From: Hibiscus mutabilis | Taxonomy: Eukaryota; Streptophyta; Magnoliopsida; Malvales; Malvaceae | NCBI GenBank assembly: GCA_019671005.1 | Contig: CM033745.1 | Coordinates: 42,143,834 to 42,207,833, forward strand | Reading direction: 5' to 3' | Length of the DNA stretch: 64,000 nt | Shown: positions 33,889 through 45,904 of the stretch, one piece after another | Position numbering within the stretch: position 1 is the stretch's first letter | How the letters are laid out: each line of letters opens with the position of its first letter | Position numbers and translations under genes: made by a program | Notes under the pieces: generated by a model | What the model was told of the DNA's origin: nothing | Databases searched by the model: none | What the model saw: only the letters and a program-made list of their open reading frames with translations

Positions 33889-36800
33889 TATAACACCCTA
33901 AATCCTAGCCTAGAAATATTGAAATCAATTGCATAAGTTGATAGCTTAATTGAATCTAGAATTTAAGCTAAATTGATTAGTCAAGGATCTAATTGAAAGA
34001 CTAAATGAAATAAGTGATCAATTTAAAGTGACTACATTAAATTAAAGGAGAAAGATGATGATTGCATGCTAAATTCTTTGTTTCCCCTAATGCCTTTGAT
34101 TAAGTTAGGATAAGGATTAATTAAGGGACATATTGGACATTTCACAAATCCAACAACTTGGATTAAGCATAGTCATCATCTTCTTCATTCTCCTATTGCC
34201 TTATTTGAAGAGAAAAATTAGAGAGAGAAAGAGTTCGAGGAATCAGCCATTGATGAAGGGAAATTAAGCTTGCATGTATAGGATTTTGTAAGGAAATTAA
34301 AGCTAGAAGCAAAGTAAGTATGATTCTACTCTTGTTCAATCGAATAGGCAACTATACTTGTTGACTTGGGCTGTTTTGATGATTTTAGATGAAATTAACT
34401 ATCGAATATGTTGTTAGATGATTGACTTGTTGTAGAATCATGCAAATTTGGAGAATGAACACTAGGTATTATGCTGGAAATTATGTGTATGTGATAGTGT
34501 AACAAAGCTAGGTTGCTGGAAAATTGAAATGAGATGTTGTAGGAATTGAATTGTTAGAACATGTAATTGAGCTATGGAATTAATGAATTGAACATGATCA
34601 TGATTAGATAATGTAATTAAGGCGTTAAACAAGTTAAATTGTTAGTAACCAATGCTGGAAAAGAAAGATAAAAGTATGAACAAAGTCGTATAGCTTAGAA
34701 ACTGTTTTAGTAAGAACATATTGTGTAAACATGCAAAATTAAGCAATCTAACCAACTTACTATGTTTTGGCTGCCTTGAAAATGAATTAAAATTGACTGA
34801 AAATGTTTAGGATTTCATATGAAATGAATTATAGGGCTAAAACATTGGTTAAAATGAATTTAAGGAATTAAAATGTGAATAGGTGCAATCTGCCTAGAAT
34901 TGCTCTGTTCTGGGCAGTAACTTTGAAAATTCACCAAAATTTGTATAGATCAAATTCAGGGCTGAAATTTTAGTGACATGATCCTTAGTATGTCTACTTT
35001 CATTAGGTGAAAAAATAACTGAAAACTGGGTCTTATGCTGGAAACTGTAAATAGAAATAGCTGGACAGTGCAAAATGTCCAGACAGTGTAAATGCCCTGT
35101 CTTTGAACAATAAACTGTATTAATTGGCTAAGAAATAAAATTCAAGTCTATTATGGTCTTAAAGACAATTTTTTTAGCTTTCCAACGGTGTAAAGTAATC
35201 AAAATTACGACGTACGGATTAAAAGATATGACCATTTAAAGGGATAGTGTGCAAACTGCCAAGCAGCAGTGTCCTGGGCAGTTTGGGACTGTTTTTGCAC
35301 CTAGAAGCAAACTATTTCCAAAATAGTTTTGGGACATTGTAACCTGTCTAGTTATGTCTTAAAATGAGGTAATAACAAAATAAACATGAACTAGTAAGAA
35401 ATGCTTAAAAGAATGCATAAAAACAGTAGCTAAATGTTAGGTACAAATGTGGTAACATTGCTGCTATATATGTGTGACATTATGTGCTTGTTTTGATGAA
35501 TTGTATGTGTTATGCTTGCTAGACCAAGGGCAGCAAGTTGTGGAAGAGGAAGATAAGAGTGGACATCCCAAAGCAAGAGGCAAAGGGATTTGGATACAAG
35601 ACAAGTGATTAGCTTGGAGTATTGTGAGTGTAGTTACCTCTAGGGTTAGGACTAGGTCCTAACCAATGTGTTTTGTTACATTCTTAACATGATAACGAAA
35701 ATAAGCATGAACTTGACCTAATAAGGGAAGGATGATTAAAGAAACACATGAAACTTGATCCTACTCTTGAATACGTGTCTATTTCGAAATGCTTATGCAT
35801 GATTAGTGATAGCTTGGATGCTTGTATGTGCTATGATGCAACATGATTGAATGCTAAAGACTTGTTTGAGATATGATGTTATCTCATTTTGATGAAATGG
35901 ATATTGAAACTACTTGACATGTGAGCTAAGGCTCGATGGCCTAAGGGCTAACATGAAATGATCTTGCTTGACATGAACATGATCTTGAACTTGATAAACT
36001 TGAATAAATGGTAAATCGAACAACCTTGGTAGCTAGTTGGACTAGGTAGAAGGGCATGCTTTAGAGTCTAGAGCTCATTGTGTACGGGTGGACTACGGTC
36101 CAGGGCTAAGGCCCCTATTTGGCGACAGACGGAGGGTACGTATGTGGTCTTTGGTGACAGTAGGAGGGTTGATCAGCATTACGGTGCATCTTGTGGCGAC
36201 AATTGGTTGGAGACTCGATTACCTATACAAACTAAGTACCAAGGGGGTTGTTTAATGAAATAACAAATGTCATAAAGATTCAATTATACATGATACTTGT
36301 CTTGAATGCCATGAAATATATGTTACTTGACTTGAAAGCATGACTCCTTGGTTTCTTGTTTTGCAAGCATGTTGCTTGATTCATGAATTATGACTTTTTG
36401 AGTCTTATACATGTTGGTCTAATGCTTGCTATCCTAGATAGGATAATCTTGATGCTTGAAAGACTAGCTAAGATCACTCTTGATGCTTGAAAGCCTTAGC
36501 TAGGTCTACACTTGATTAAAAGACATGAAACATGAAATAACAAATGGATAGACTAGTTACTACCTCACTAAGTACATCTTTGTACTTATCACTCGTGTTT
36601 CATTCTTCCCAACCTACAGGTTAAAGGATTCAAATGTTGCTTGATCTTGAAGCTTGATTCCTTGAGCAAGAAGCATCTCACACAAGCTTGGTTAAAGTAT
36701 GCTTCCATACTTGTTTTGTATCTCCTAGAATGGTGGCACTAGATTATACATAGTTAGCTTGAGCATGCATTTTGAAAGCTTGTATATATTGTTTGATGGG

Positions 36801-37751
36801 CCTACCATGTTATGTATATAGTATCATGTATGTGATGAATTTAGATTACATGTATTGGATGGTATATGCTGTGCATATGGTGATTAAGAATGGAATGGAA
36901 TGATCATATGATGATCTAATTTGCTATGAAATAGTTTGTTAATCTTGTCATGCTCTTGTGTATGCTTGAAATGAATGTAGATTAAGATGAATCATGTTGA
37001 ATGCTTCCATTCGAATGCTTGGACCTAAAGGGTCACTTGAATGTAACAATACTTGATTTGAGTGATATGCATGCTTGTAGATGTGATTGCCGAATGCATG
37101 GGATTGAATTAAGCTTGAATGTAACTAAATATATGCCTTGTGTTTGCTTTTGGTGATATGGCCGAATGGTATGATTTGAAATAGGCTTGAATGGAAGCTA
37201 ATTACATGCAATTAGAAGCTCAAGAATCATGCTTTGTAAGTGTAGGAATGAAATGACTAAATGTATACAAGATAAGGAACATAGAAGTGAATTAGAAGCA
37301 TGTAACTTTAAGGTATTTCAAATGGGATAGGAAACAAAGAATGAATGTTGTAATATGAACTAAGAAAGTAGTATCTTGTAATGTAAGCATGAAATGAGTT
37401 AAAATTGGTGTCCTATTTGAATGGTAAGCTTTAAGAAAATAAATTGGTGTCTTGTATAGTTAGCCGAATGCATTAGGATAAAAATGAAGTCACACATGAG
37501 GTTACTTGCTTGTTAAGAAAGTATGTATGATTGGTTGCAATGCCTTGTTCGAATGATTGTTCCTTTTTGCTTGCTTAGTTCGAATGCTAGGATGATTGAA
37601 AGTCAAATGTGTATTGCTTGTATGTTAAGGAAGCATGAATGCTAGATTGTTTGTATTGTTTGAATGTCTTGTATTTCTTATCATGTTCTTGCTTGCTTGC
37701 TAAGTAATGCTCCTGAGCCGGGTTACTACTAGCCCGGGTAGGGGTGTTACA
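33889..37751 (+). repeat. F: solo LTR of a chromovirus (3.86 kb)
   Basis: Starts TATAACACCC (TG mutated to TA) and ends GGGTGTTACA, a ten-base inverted terminal match with one change. CATAC lies on both sides (33884-33888 and 37752-37756). There is no internal region, so it is a solo LTR left by recombination between two LTRs. It shares blocks with the LTRs of element A in opposite orientation, for example around 34870-35040, and the GGCGACAG...GGAGGG units at 36121-36170. Internal ORFs (36078, 37587-37871) are not genes. Nothing else seen over this gene-free stretch. Confidence 0.9.
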
Positions 37752-37756
37752 CATAC

Positions 37757-38208
37757 AATAAAAAATTGGTGAGAAAGTCTTTCTCAAGGTTTCACCGTGG
37801 AAAAAGGTTTTGAGGTTTGGCAAAAAGGGGAAGTTGAGTCCCCGATTCATTGGACCTTTAGAAGTTATCAAGATAGTTGGCCATGTGGCTTATCACTTAT
37901 CATTGCGCTCAAAACTAAGTAAAATCCACGACGTATTCTATGTATCGATGCTTTACAAGTACCGTTCTGACCCTTCGCATATTATCGAGCCTGATTATGT
38001 TGAGATTCAGTGAAATTTGTTCTACAAGGAGGAACTAGTTCAGATTCTTGCAAGGTAAGTCAAGAGACTTCGCAACAAATCCGTTTCGCTGGTTAAAGTG
38101 CTCTAGAGGAGTCACACCGTTAAGGAAGCAACCTAGGAACCGGAGGAGACGATGAAAAAATAATACCTTCATCTCTTCGGTTAAGGTAAATTTGAAGACG
38201 AATTTTTC
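37757..38208 (+). pseudogene. E1 integrase tail and chromodomain
   Basis: Continues after the CATAC duplication: GEKVFLKVSPWKKVLRFGKK, LSPRFIGPLEVIKIVGHVAY, KIHDVFYVSMLYKYRSDPSH, IIEPDYVEIQ. The chromodomain at about 38035-38165 reads KEELVQILAR-stop-VKRLRN, SVSLVKVL-stop-RSHTVKEAT-stop-EPEETMKK. The aromatic-rich chromodomain core lost two Trp codons to TAG; E2 keeps TGG in the first and A keeps both. It would tether integrase to heterochromatin marks. Confidence 0.87.
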
Positions 38209-38223
38209 TTAAGAGGGGAGAGT
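38209..38223 (+). other. E1 polypurine tract
   Basis: TTAAGAGGGGAGAGT directly before the 3' LTR start TGTAACACC. The same tract in altered form precedes the E2 LTR (59103-59120). Confidence 0.85.
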
Positions 38224-40897
38224 TGTAACACCTTGAAAACCGGTCTAGTCAGAATTTGGGTTCCAGCGATCTGAAAACCTACACCCTAAAGGTCCAAATA
38301 TTACATTGACTGTATGGTCAATTATATTATTATTAGACTCTAATTGAGTCAATTTACCGATTAAGGACCTTATTGAATTTATCGAAAACCTTTTAGTAAC
38401 TATATGGTGAAAATTGAAAGTTTAGGGATAAAGGTATTAAGTATGGAGAGTTGAGGGACTAACCTTGCGATTAGCCCCTCCCCTAAGCTTACTCACCCAT
38501 ACGTGGAGTGGTTAGATTCCTTTCCTTCATATGAAGGAAACCTTTGGGCCACTAAAGAATTAAATAAAGGGAAATAAGGAGTTTTGAATCTTACCCGATT
38601 AAGAGTGAACCAAGTAGCTCACCTTGTTATCTTCAACCTCTCGTTGAGTTAAGCTCACACCTCCATTAGAGAGCACCTCAAGCTTTGATTTTCTTGAAGC
38701 TTTTTATTCTAAATTATAGCTATTGGTCGGCTAAGCAATAATTCCATGTTGATTCCATAGTTAGTTCATGGCTAATTTGATGATCTAGAATTTCGAATCC
38801 TGTAAGACCATCTCTGGGATTTTGTTGTTTAATTCTTTGTTTTCATAGCTAAGTTATGCTATGAAATTGGTTATTGATATCGAAACCTATTTGAATCCTT
38901 ATTTCCTCCATGTTTGTTAGCTCAAAGGCAACAATGGGAGGAATTATCAAATCCACCAAAATCAACCAAACCAAAGAATAAGGGAATTGTCTTTCGGGAG
39001 CCTTTAAGGTCTTGGAAAATCAAGGTGAGTGTAGTTAGAGTCTCGGAATTAAGCTAGGTGCTTTTCTGATTTCCACTTATATTGATTTTTGCATAGCTAA
39101 CATTGTGTCTAAGGGTATCGTATCTAATATCCTAAGAGATTATATCGGTAAGCATCGATAAGTCATCAAATTAATTTACTGATCATAGGAATATTGTTAT
39201 TGACATTGGTCTTACTGGAACATGGAAATCTATAGGAGCATCGAACATTGTTATTGCCATTGCCATTGAATATAGATATTGATATTTTCATCTTTATTAT
39301 CATCAAGCATTGTTAATGATATTGTTATTGCCATCGAACATTGATATTGTCATTGTTATAGCCATTATCATGAATATTGTTATTGAACATTGATATCAGA
39401 TCACTGACCATTGACATTGACATTGAGAAATATTGAACATTGATTTTGTTATTGAACGTTGGATTTGAAAGGATGTTGGATACAATTATTATGCCATAGA
39501 ATTCATGTACTCATTGGTACGGGTGAACTACGGTCCTTGGCTACTGCCTTTACTGTGGCGAGGCGGAGGGATGTTAGTGATATTGGTCATTTGGCAAGGT
39601 GGAGGGACTAGACCATTCATTAAATTGGCGAGGTGTAGGAGTTCGTGTATCCACTATCTTGATTTGATCCAAGGAAATAAATTGAAACATGAATATTATT
39701 GTCATTGAGCATTATTGATTATATTTCCATTAATAAACATGATATGAGATGCATTTCATTGTAATTGACATTGTTTATGGATACCTCACTAGGAAAAATA
39801 TGCCGAATGCATTTCATTTCATGCATTTCAGGTTGAAGGAATCATCGCTGTGAGATCAGAGAAGTTTGAGGTTTTTGGCAAGTCACTACAAGTTTACAAG
39901 TAATGTATATTGCCCTTATGAACTCCTAGTATTATGGAAAAGTAGTTGAACTAGTTTCTTTTAGCCCTTTTGGTATGTATGTATTGCCTATGTTTTGTAT
40001 AAATGGTTAAGGCCCCAAAAATGACTTTAGTATTGGCTAAAAGTGACAAAACTTGCATATTTGGCTAATAAAGGTGAAAACCTACTAAACGAATTCATAT
40101 GATCGTGAAATTTGGCATGCCAGTAGATTATAGTGTATAAACTTACTAGTAAAATTTCATTGCATTTGGACATTGTTCAATAAGTCAAGTTGGATAAAAC
40201 CAGATAAAATCTATCATTATAGTATAGGGCGTATCGATACAAGTGATGGTGTATCAATACAATATTGTATATTTGGACCAAGTCAACGTTGTTCAATAGG
40301 GCATATCAATACGGACTTTAGTGTATGGGTACAAAAAGTCAACACTGGAATTTGGTTATAAAAATTGCATTGGAACAACTCAGTGATGTATCGAAACAGA
40401 TGGATTCGTACCGATACGGCCAAAACTATATCGATACGAGTTTTGGTCATTGGAATTTGATAATCTATAAGATGTACATGGCGTACCGATACGGCCTCTT
40501 TGAGTATCGGTATGGAGACATGTGTTTCAGTTAAAAATTTTAGTAAAAATTCTAAAAAATTGCAAATTGTCACTGATTATTGTTTAGCTTAATAGGAGGA
40601 GTAGATGGATTCCTTTTAACATGAAAATTTGTATGATCACTGATTATAGGTTAAATTTCATTGTGGTAAGGTAAATTTTAGTAAAGGACCTCTAAAATAC
40701 TGAATTTATAGATTAGTCCCTAGAACTTGTAAAAGTTTAAAATTGGTCCTGAATTGATAATCATAGCTTCGTATTGAATTACCGACCTCTCCATATTGTA
40801 TAGTATCGTAATGTATCACCGATTATTGATTAGAAGTTGCACCAATCACCGTATAGTTCTTCGTAATATACTCTGACCCGGTTCAATACCAGGCCGA
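38224..40897 (+). repeat. E1 3' LTR
   Basis: Starts TGTAACACCTTG after the polypurine tract. Matches the LTR pieces at 59121-59354 and 61713-64000 over their length, and 1-876 from 40036 on. It contains the conserved block ACGGGTGAACTACGGTCC (39518) with GGCGAGGCGGAGGG-type units after it, a run of ATTGTTATTG-type simple sequence near 39190-39460, and the GTATCGATAC cluster (40231-40510). The last 15-20 bases (GAGGGTGTTACA in the 5' LTR) are missing; the sequence switches near 40897 to another LTR. No gene seen. Confidence 0.88.
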
Positions 40898-42474
40898 GTA
40901 ACGGTACCTAGGCCAATTTTACACATACCTATACCGATACACTTCCCTATGTACCGATACCCAATCCAAATTTACGCTTACCTATATCGATACCAGGCCA
41001 CGTGTATCGATACCTCTAGACATGTAATGTCCAAATTTGCTGGTTTTCACCCTTTTGGTAACTCAAACATGCCTTAATCAACCATACACATATACTCCAC
41101 TAAACCAAGGTTTAAGACAAGCCTTAAGCTCATGAAAACAAGAACATCAAACGGAGATTGTATCGAACCACAATACTAGAGGCATGCTTCCTAAAACCAT
41201 TCAACTCAACATCCAAAAAGGAATTCAAGGTATATTTCAACATAGGCATCACATCAATGGACTTGTACTAACATTTTAAACATACTTGAACCACAAAAGT
41301 ATAAGCATAGGCAAATTCACCCTATATGCACACTATGAAAACCTTCACACCTCAAACATAATTAAGCGTGCCATCAACAATCAAACCTCAAACACCATCA
41401 ATCTAATCCATCAAACCACAATACATAAACCACCACAACACCATTGAAAACCAGATTACAAATACCCAAAAACATGGTAACACAAAAACTTATTAACCGA
41501 ATCAAAACTAGGTTTTTCATACTCAATCAAATGCCTTGCTCTTGAACCATCCTTGCCGAGGGAAAAATGCCCTACAACACTATTGCTCTACATCAATGGA
41601 AAAAAAAGAGCGTAAGCACACATGCTTAGTGAGGTTTCTCCTAAGTAAAACATTGATGTATTTTAAAACAAGCTTTACTCATATGTTTCAAAACTCATTT
41701 CATATGTTTCTTCAAAACATATCATGCATAACAACCATATGCATTAAAAACCATTTCATGTGTTCATTTGTTCATATATCACATAAATATCATATATTGG
41801 CATTTATAGTGACCCGAATAGTCTCACCTCTATCCACACATTCAAGAAAATATAATGTTATACTTACACATCAGATACACGGATTTCCCGGTGGTCTCAT
41901 CTCTATCTAATCTCATACATTGCCTAGTTAAATCGCAAGATGCCATCAACTTGAGTTGCCTTGTTAAACTGCATACCCCAAGTGATAACCCAATAGTCCG
42001 AGTAGCCTACTTAAATCGTTTTCCTCAAAGACTGTAGTGCGATCAACTTTATCTTATAGTGCACTTTAAACCCTATGGAATGCAACTTATATCCGATAGT
42101 TTCTCATTACGTCAAATAGCCAATATATCAGTTTTAAATACATTTACTTACTATTTTCCAATGCATTTCTCAAAACTATTTCATATGCAAAACCACATTG
42201 CCAAAGGCAACAACATATTCCTTCAAGGAACAATTCTCAATGCTCATAGGCATCCATATACTTTGATAAACATTGCATATTAATCCAAAATGATGCATTT
42301 ACAGTAAATAAATCAAACCATGTTTAAAACCAAAACATGAAATCCGCAAACTCATATCAAAACCATTAACCAAGCGAAGTAAGAACAACTTACGCTTGAG
42401 CTTAGTTAATCTTTTTAGGCTATAACTAAACCCCCAAAATCCACTGATCAAATCGATAAAGAGCTTAGTTATTC
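40898..42474 (-). repeat. H: probable inverted LTR remnant
   Basis: Begins on the plus strand TAACGGTACC and holds the GTATCGATAC-type cluster (exact copy 41004-41013, near copies 40932-40996) only about 100 bases in, mirror-like to the E1 LTR end. It also has the CTTAGTGAGGTT block seen in chromovirus LTRs. I infer a related LTR family on the opposite strand, lacking a recognisable far end. ORFs at 41536-41910, 41855 and 42059 have no domains. No coding sequence supported. Confidence 0.5.
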
Positions 42475-43440
42475 TCAATGCCCCTTTTTAAAAAATAGAA
42501 AAGGATTTAATTTAAATTATTTGAAACTTTTAAAATATAATAATAATTTTAAAATTTTTGAAGGGACCAAATGTGAAATTTTCAAACTTTGGGCCACTGG
42601 CTTCAATGAGGATCCACCTTTGCAACCAAGATATGTCGTATTTGCCTCGAACATTCGTCTCCCCATTAATTTGTCTCTTTCCTCGATTGGTCTCCGTTCA
42701 TCCCAACTCGATACTGTAGCATTATCGCTCTTAGTATCACAGACTTCTCTCCTATCTCGAATGCCCTCTAAAATAGACCTTTCTTGAATCACCACTATGC
42801 TATGATGTGATGCAAAATTAAATGCGGGAAATTGAAATGAAAGAAAAAAGAACACCGAGAAAAACCAAGTTAGTATGATGATATAGTCGAATAAATAAAT
42901 TAAACAATGAACGATAAAAAACAATAAATTAAAATAATTAAAATCGCATAGATAACATATATAGCAAACAAAGGCATAAATATATCAAGTAAGACCTAAA
43001 AGGGTACCGCTAAATGGATAGAGTTCTTGCAGTGGTTTAAAAGGTGAGCTTTACAGTTCACTATGTGCGGTTAGGTTCTAAAGTAAATGGTTCCCGAAAT
43101 GTCGATAGGACATCGATTCGAGGGCTAAGACCCATATACCATACGGGGGTGTGGACCCCATGAAATATAAGGATTGAATCTCGTAAGTGAATTATAACAT
43201 CATTCAGAGGTGAACACCCCACGAAGCGAAGTAGTCACTCTCACTTAACAAGGAACGAAGCTCAGAAAGAGATTCATGCATGAATGACAAATATATCAAA
43301 CACCGTGCGAGATAAAGCGGTAAACAAATAAGGTTAGAGATTAAAATTAAATTAAACTGAAATTAATGTTTTCTTGGTAAATACGGTATGAACCCAACAA
43401 AGGTTTGACTTTCTATTTTGTTTTTGAAACCAAAATCTTG
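42475..43440 (-). repeat. 5' untranslated piece of a D-family element
   Basis: Shares a series of blocks with 52160-52718: TTAGGTTCTAAAGTAAATGG, AGGTGAACA, CACTTAACAAG, GAGCTCGGAAAGAGAT-like, GCATGAATGA. In element orientation this lies directly downstream of the LTR at 43467-45324 and its primer site. It is the opposite side from the 3' region of the same LTR, so this LTR has internal sequence on both flanks. The ORFs at 42517-42924 are unassigned and do not match a domain. Confidence 0.7.
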
Positions 43441-43458
43441 TCCCCAACAGAGTCTCCA
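43441..43458 (-). other. D-family primer binding site
   Basis: In element orientation TGGAGACTCTGTTGGGGA, a well-preserved site of the TGGCGACTC-type found in Tat/Ogre elements, eight bases from the LTR end. The equivalent place by the second LTR (about 52690-52712) is degraded. Confidence 0.75.
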
Positions 43459-43466
43459 TGCTATAG

Positions 43467-45324
43467 TGACAAAAAAATCCATATTTGTATTGCTTTTAAA
43501 AAAGTTTGGTTTTAAGGGGGATTTTGAAAAGTCGGAACTTTAAAATAAGACTTTGAGTCACCACCAGTCACTTGGATAAGGTAGACCGAACAACAAAAAT
43601 AAAACCAAAGATTTATTAGGTTCGGAAGCCGGATAGGAGGGCGAAAGTGTTCGCACCCCCACCATGCCCGGAAATCGATACCTACAGATTCGTATTGTAT
43701 TTATTAATAAAAATATAAATTTGATTTAATTTAACTTTTAATACTTTAAAATACATGCATTTGTGGTCATATGATTCGAATATATAAAATCTCGTGATTC
43801 ACAATACCAAAAAAGATGACGCTCAGAGAAAGACTCAGGATGACACTTCCAACATGATACTAAAATTTTGAAAACTAAATCTAAGCTTGAAACATAAAAG
43901 CATGGATGAATTAATAGCATATGTAGACAATAATCACATATATTAAAATAATACGTAGCATATAATATATATATATATTGCATTCATAATGGTAAAAAAA
44001 TATATCTAACATGCTTCATTCAATAGTAAAATAGAATTTTACATTAAATGGATAAAAGAATATACCCCCGTCCAAATGTTCTTGCACTAAGAAAACTGAA
44101 ATGGATCACAAATATGGGATGCTACTGGAGAGGCACGTTCCACTCCTTTTTGCTCACTACTAGACCCGATCTGATGTAAGCCCAACAAGCATGGGTTAAG
44201 CTCCAATGAACGGGTCGAATCCGGGACATTTGACCCTTTCGGGCCAGTTGCAAAGGGGAACCATCTTCATCCTTTGATTTCCTTTAACTTGTCCTTTAAA
44301 AAACAAACTTTGCTCTTAAAGAAAAAACCAGTGTTGTCGCGTCTCCTTGCCGCCACTCAGTCTCCGTTTGACGAGTTCTCCAGTTGCCGGCGTCACCAAA
44401 AATTTCCCATCGTTCTCTTCTTCATCTTGAATAGTTTTCTTCAACAACTTTTCAAAATCCAGGAAAATGGATCCCCTTTTTCCGATCTCGTTTATGCCAG
44501 ATTTTTCACCGTACATCATTGGATCATCGCCAATTCGAGTTATGTCACTCTCCACACCGAGAGGCTTCTATTCACCATTGGAATTCACCATTGGAGCCTC
44601 CGGTCACTAGAAACCACCTTAATCGAGAAAGGTAAGACCCTTTTTTTTCTTCGGCTCTTGTTTTGCACTGATTTACCCATTTCGATTTTGGTGTTGATTG
44701 TTTTTTGGTTTACTGTTTGTTGAGTGGTGACTTTTAAGGATTTTAAAGGCTCTAGTGAAATAGTGGTGGTTAACAGTTTGAGGGGTAGTAATGGTTTCGG
44801 GTATTTTGTGGATGTTAGGTTTCAATGCGGGTTGAATGGTGAGGGACAACAGTAGAGAGTGTTTGAATGGTGAGGGAATAGAATGGTTATCAAGGCCAAG
44901 GGAGATGGTTTTGATTATGAATAAAAAATGGTAGGGTTTTAGAATCGGGGGCTCTCTAATGGAAAGTGGTAAAGGTGATACCTTTTATTGAAAGGGTGAC
45001 AGGTAGATTACAGTGATGAAGAATGGTGAAGATAAAGGACGGCGAGGTTGAAGATGAAGGATATAGTGATGGGTGAATAATAATAATGTTTGTGTGAAGG
45101 GTGATGGCAGTGGTTGGTTGATAGGTGGGGTGAGCAGGCTATGGGTGTCGTGTCGTGATGGGTTTAGGGAGATGGGCAGCTCACAGTGCATTCAATGCAC
45201 TAGTTTTTTGATTATTTTGTAATGATAATAATAATAATAATAATATTATTATTAAACAATAGTAATAATATTAAAATAATAAATAATAATAATATTAAAA
45301 TTTAGACAAAAATTAGTGTTTACA
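43467..45324 (-). repeat. D-family LTR, left copy
   Basis: 1858 bp; plus-strand start TGACAAAAAAATCC, end AGTGTTTACA. Matches 52719-54395 across the length, including the block GGTAGACCG, the TCCTTGCCGCCACTCAGTCT region and the AAT/ATA microsatellite near 45220-45300. The ORF at 44274-44723 and its counterpart at 53371-53727 fall in this LTR; they diverge with indels and I regard them as non-coding. Flanked by a primer site on the left and a polypurine tract on the right. Confidence 0.85.
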
Positions 45325-45348
45325 GTTGTCTCCTCTTTGCTCATTTTT
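45325..45348 (-). other. D-family polypurine tract
   Basis: In element orientation GAGCAAAGAGGAGACAAC directly precedes the LTR start TGTAAACAC. Purine-rich and in the right place for plus-strand priming. Confidence 0.75.
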
Positions 45349-45414
45349 GTGTAACAAGAATAGAGCAAATATCATAAGCAATAATTTTTATCTTACTTTT
45401 TATCTGACACCTTC

Positions 45415-45790
45415 GAATCAAGGGTTCTTCTGAAACTTTTTGCTTTTCTTTGGTGAAATATTCAGGCAACAAGTTCTTCCTATATAAAACTTCTTAACCT
45501 TCAAATCTTAGATCTACAAGTTCTTCCTTTAAAGAACTTCTTGGCTTCAAATCCGGAAGCTACGAGTTTTTCCTATATAAAACTCATCACTTTGAAGCCT
45601 TTGAGCCACAGGTTCTTCATACATAGGACCTTTCGCTTCAAAGTGTTAGAGCTGTGAGTTCTTCCTATATAAAACCTCTTACTATGAAATCTTGGAACTA
45701 CAAGTTCTTCCTTTCTATATAGAACTTTTTACTCTAAAGTCTTGAAAATATGGGTTCTTCCTATATAAAACATTTCGCTTCAAAAATGGC
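45415..45790. repeat. Tandem repeat, unit about 55-60 bp
   Basis: About six or seven diverged copies built around AAGTTCTTCCTATATAAAAC followed by TTCTTACTTTGAAGTCTTGG-like sequence. It lies in the 3' region of element D, just inside the LTR. Confidence 0.8.
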
Positions 45791-45904
45791 ACTTCATCTT
45801 CTTATGGCGCGAGTATTGTAAGATTTTTGCTACTTTTCTATTTGATGCCTTGGAATCACGAGTTCTTCTAAAACTTTTCATTTTTCCTTGGCGAATTCTT
45901 CAAT

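Larger units (their letters stand above)
1..40897 (+). mobile_element. E1: old Ty3/gypsy chromovirus (Tekay/Del-like), host of the nest
   Basis: Plus-strand LTR retrotransposon whose parts lie in order: end of 5' LTR, primer site, gag, protease, RT, RNase H, integrase, chromodomain, polypurine tract and 3' LTR. Two insertions interrupt it, B at 1663-30290 in gag and F at 33889-37751 in integrase, each with a matching 5 bp target duplication. Removing them leaves roughly 8.4 kb. Bases 1-876 match 40036-40897, which proves the two LTRs belong together; the full LTR would be about 2.7 kb. The beginning of the 5' LTR lies outside the window, so the target duplication of E1 cannot be checked. The protein order with integrase after RNase H and a C-terminal chromodomain is that of chromoviruses. 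The clade name Tekay/Del is inferred from the long LTRs, the tRNA-Met-type primer site and the motif style. All genes carry stops. Confidence 0.88.

Noticed and set aside
33889..37751. Solo LTR F considered as a large MITE or DNA transposon because of its inverted termini
   Set aside because: Only about ten bases are inverted, with a five-base target duplication, TG..CA type ends and shared blocks with the LTRs of element A.
41536..41910. 124-codon ORF in remnant H
   Set aside because: No motif, biased composition, and it lies within LTR-like sequence.
44274..44723. 149-codon ORF
   Set aside because: Inside the D LTR. The matching region at 53371-53727 has a differing frame after indels, so no selection for protein is evident.
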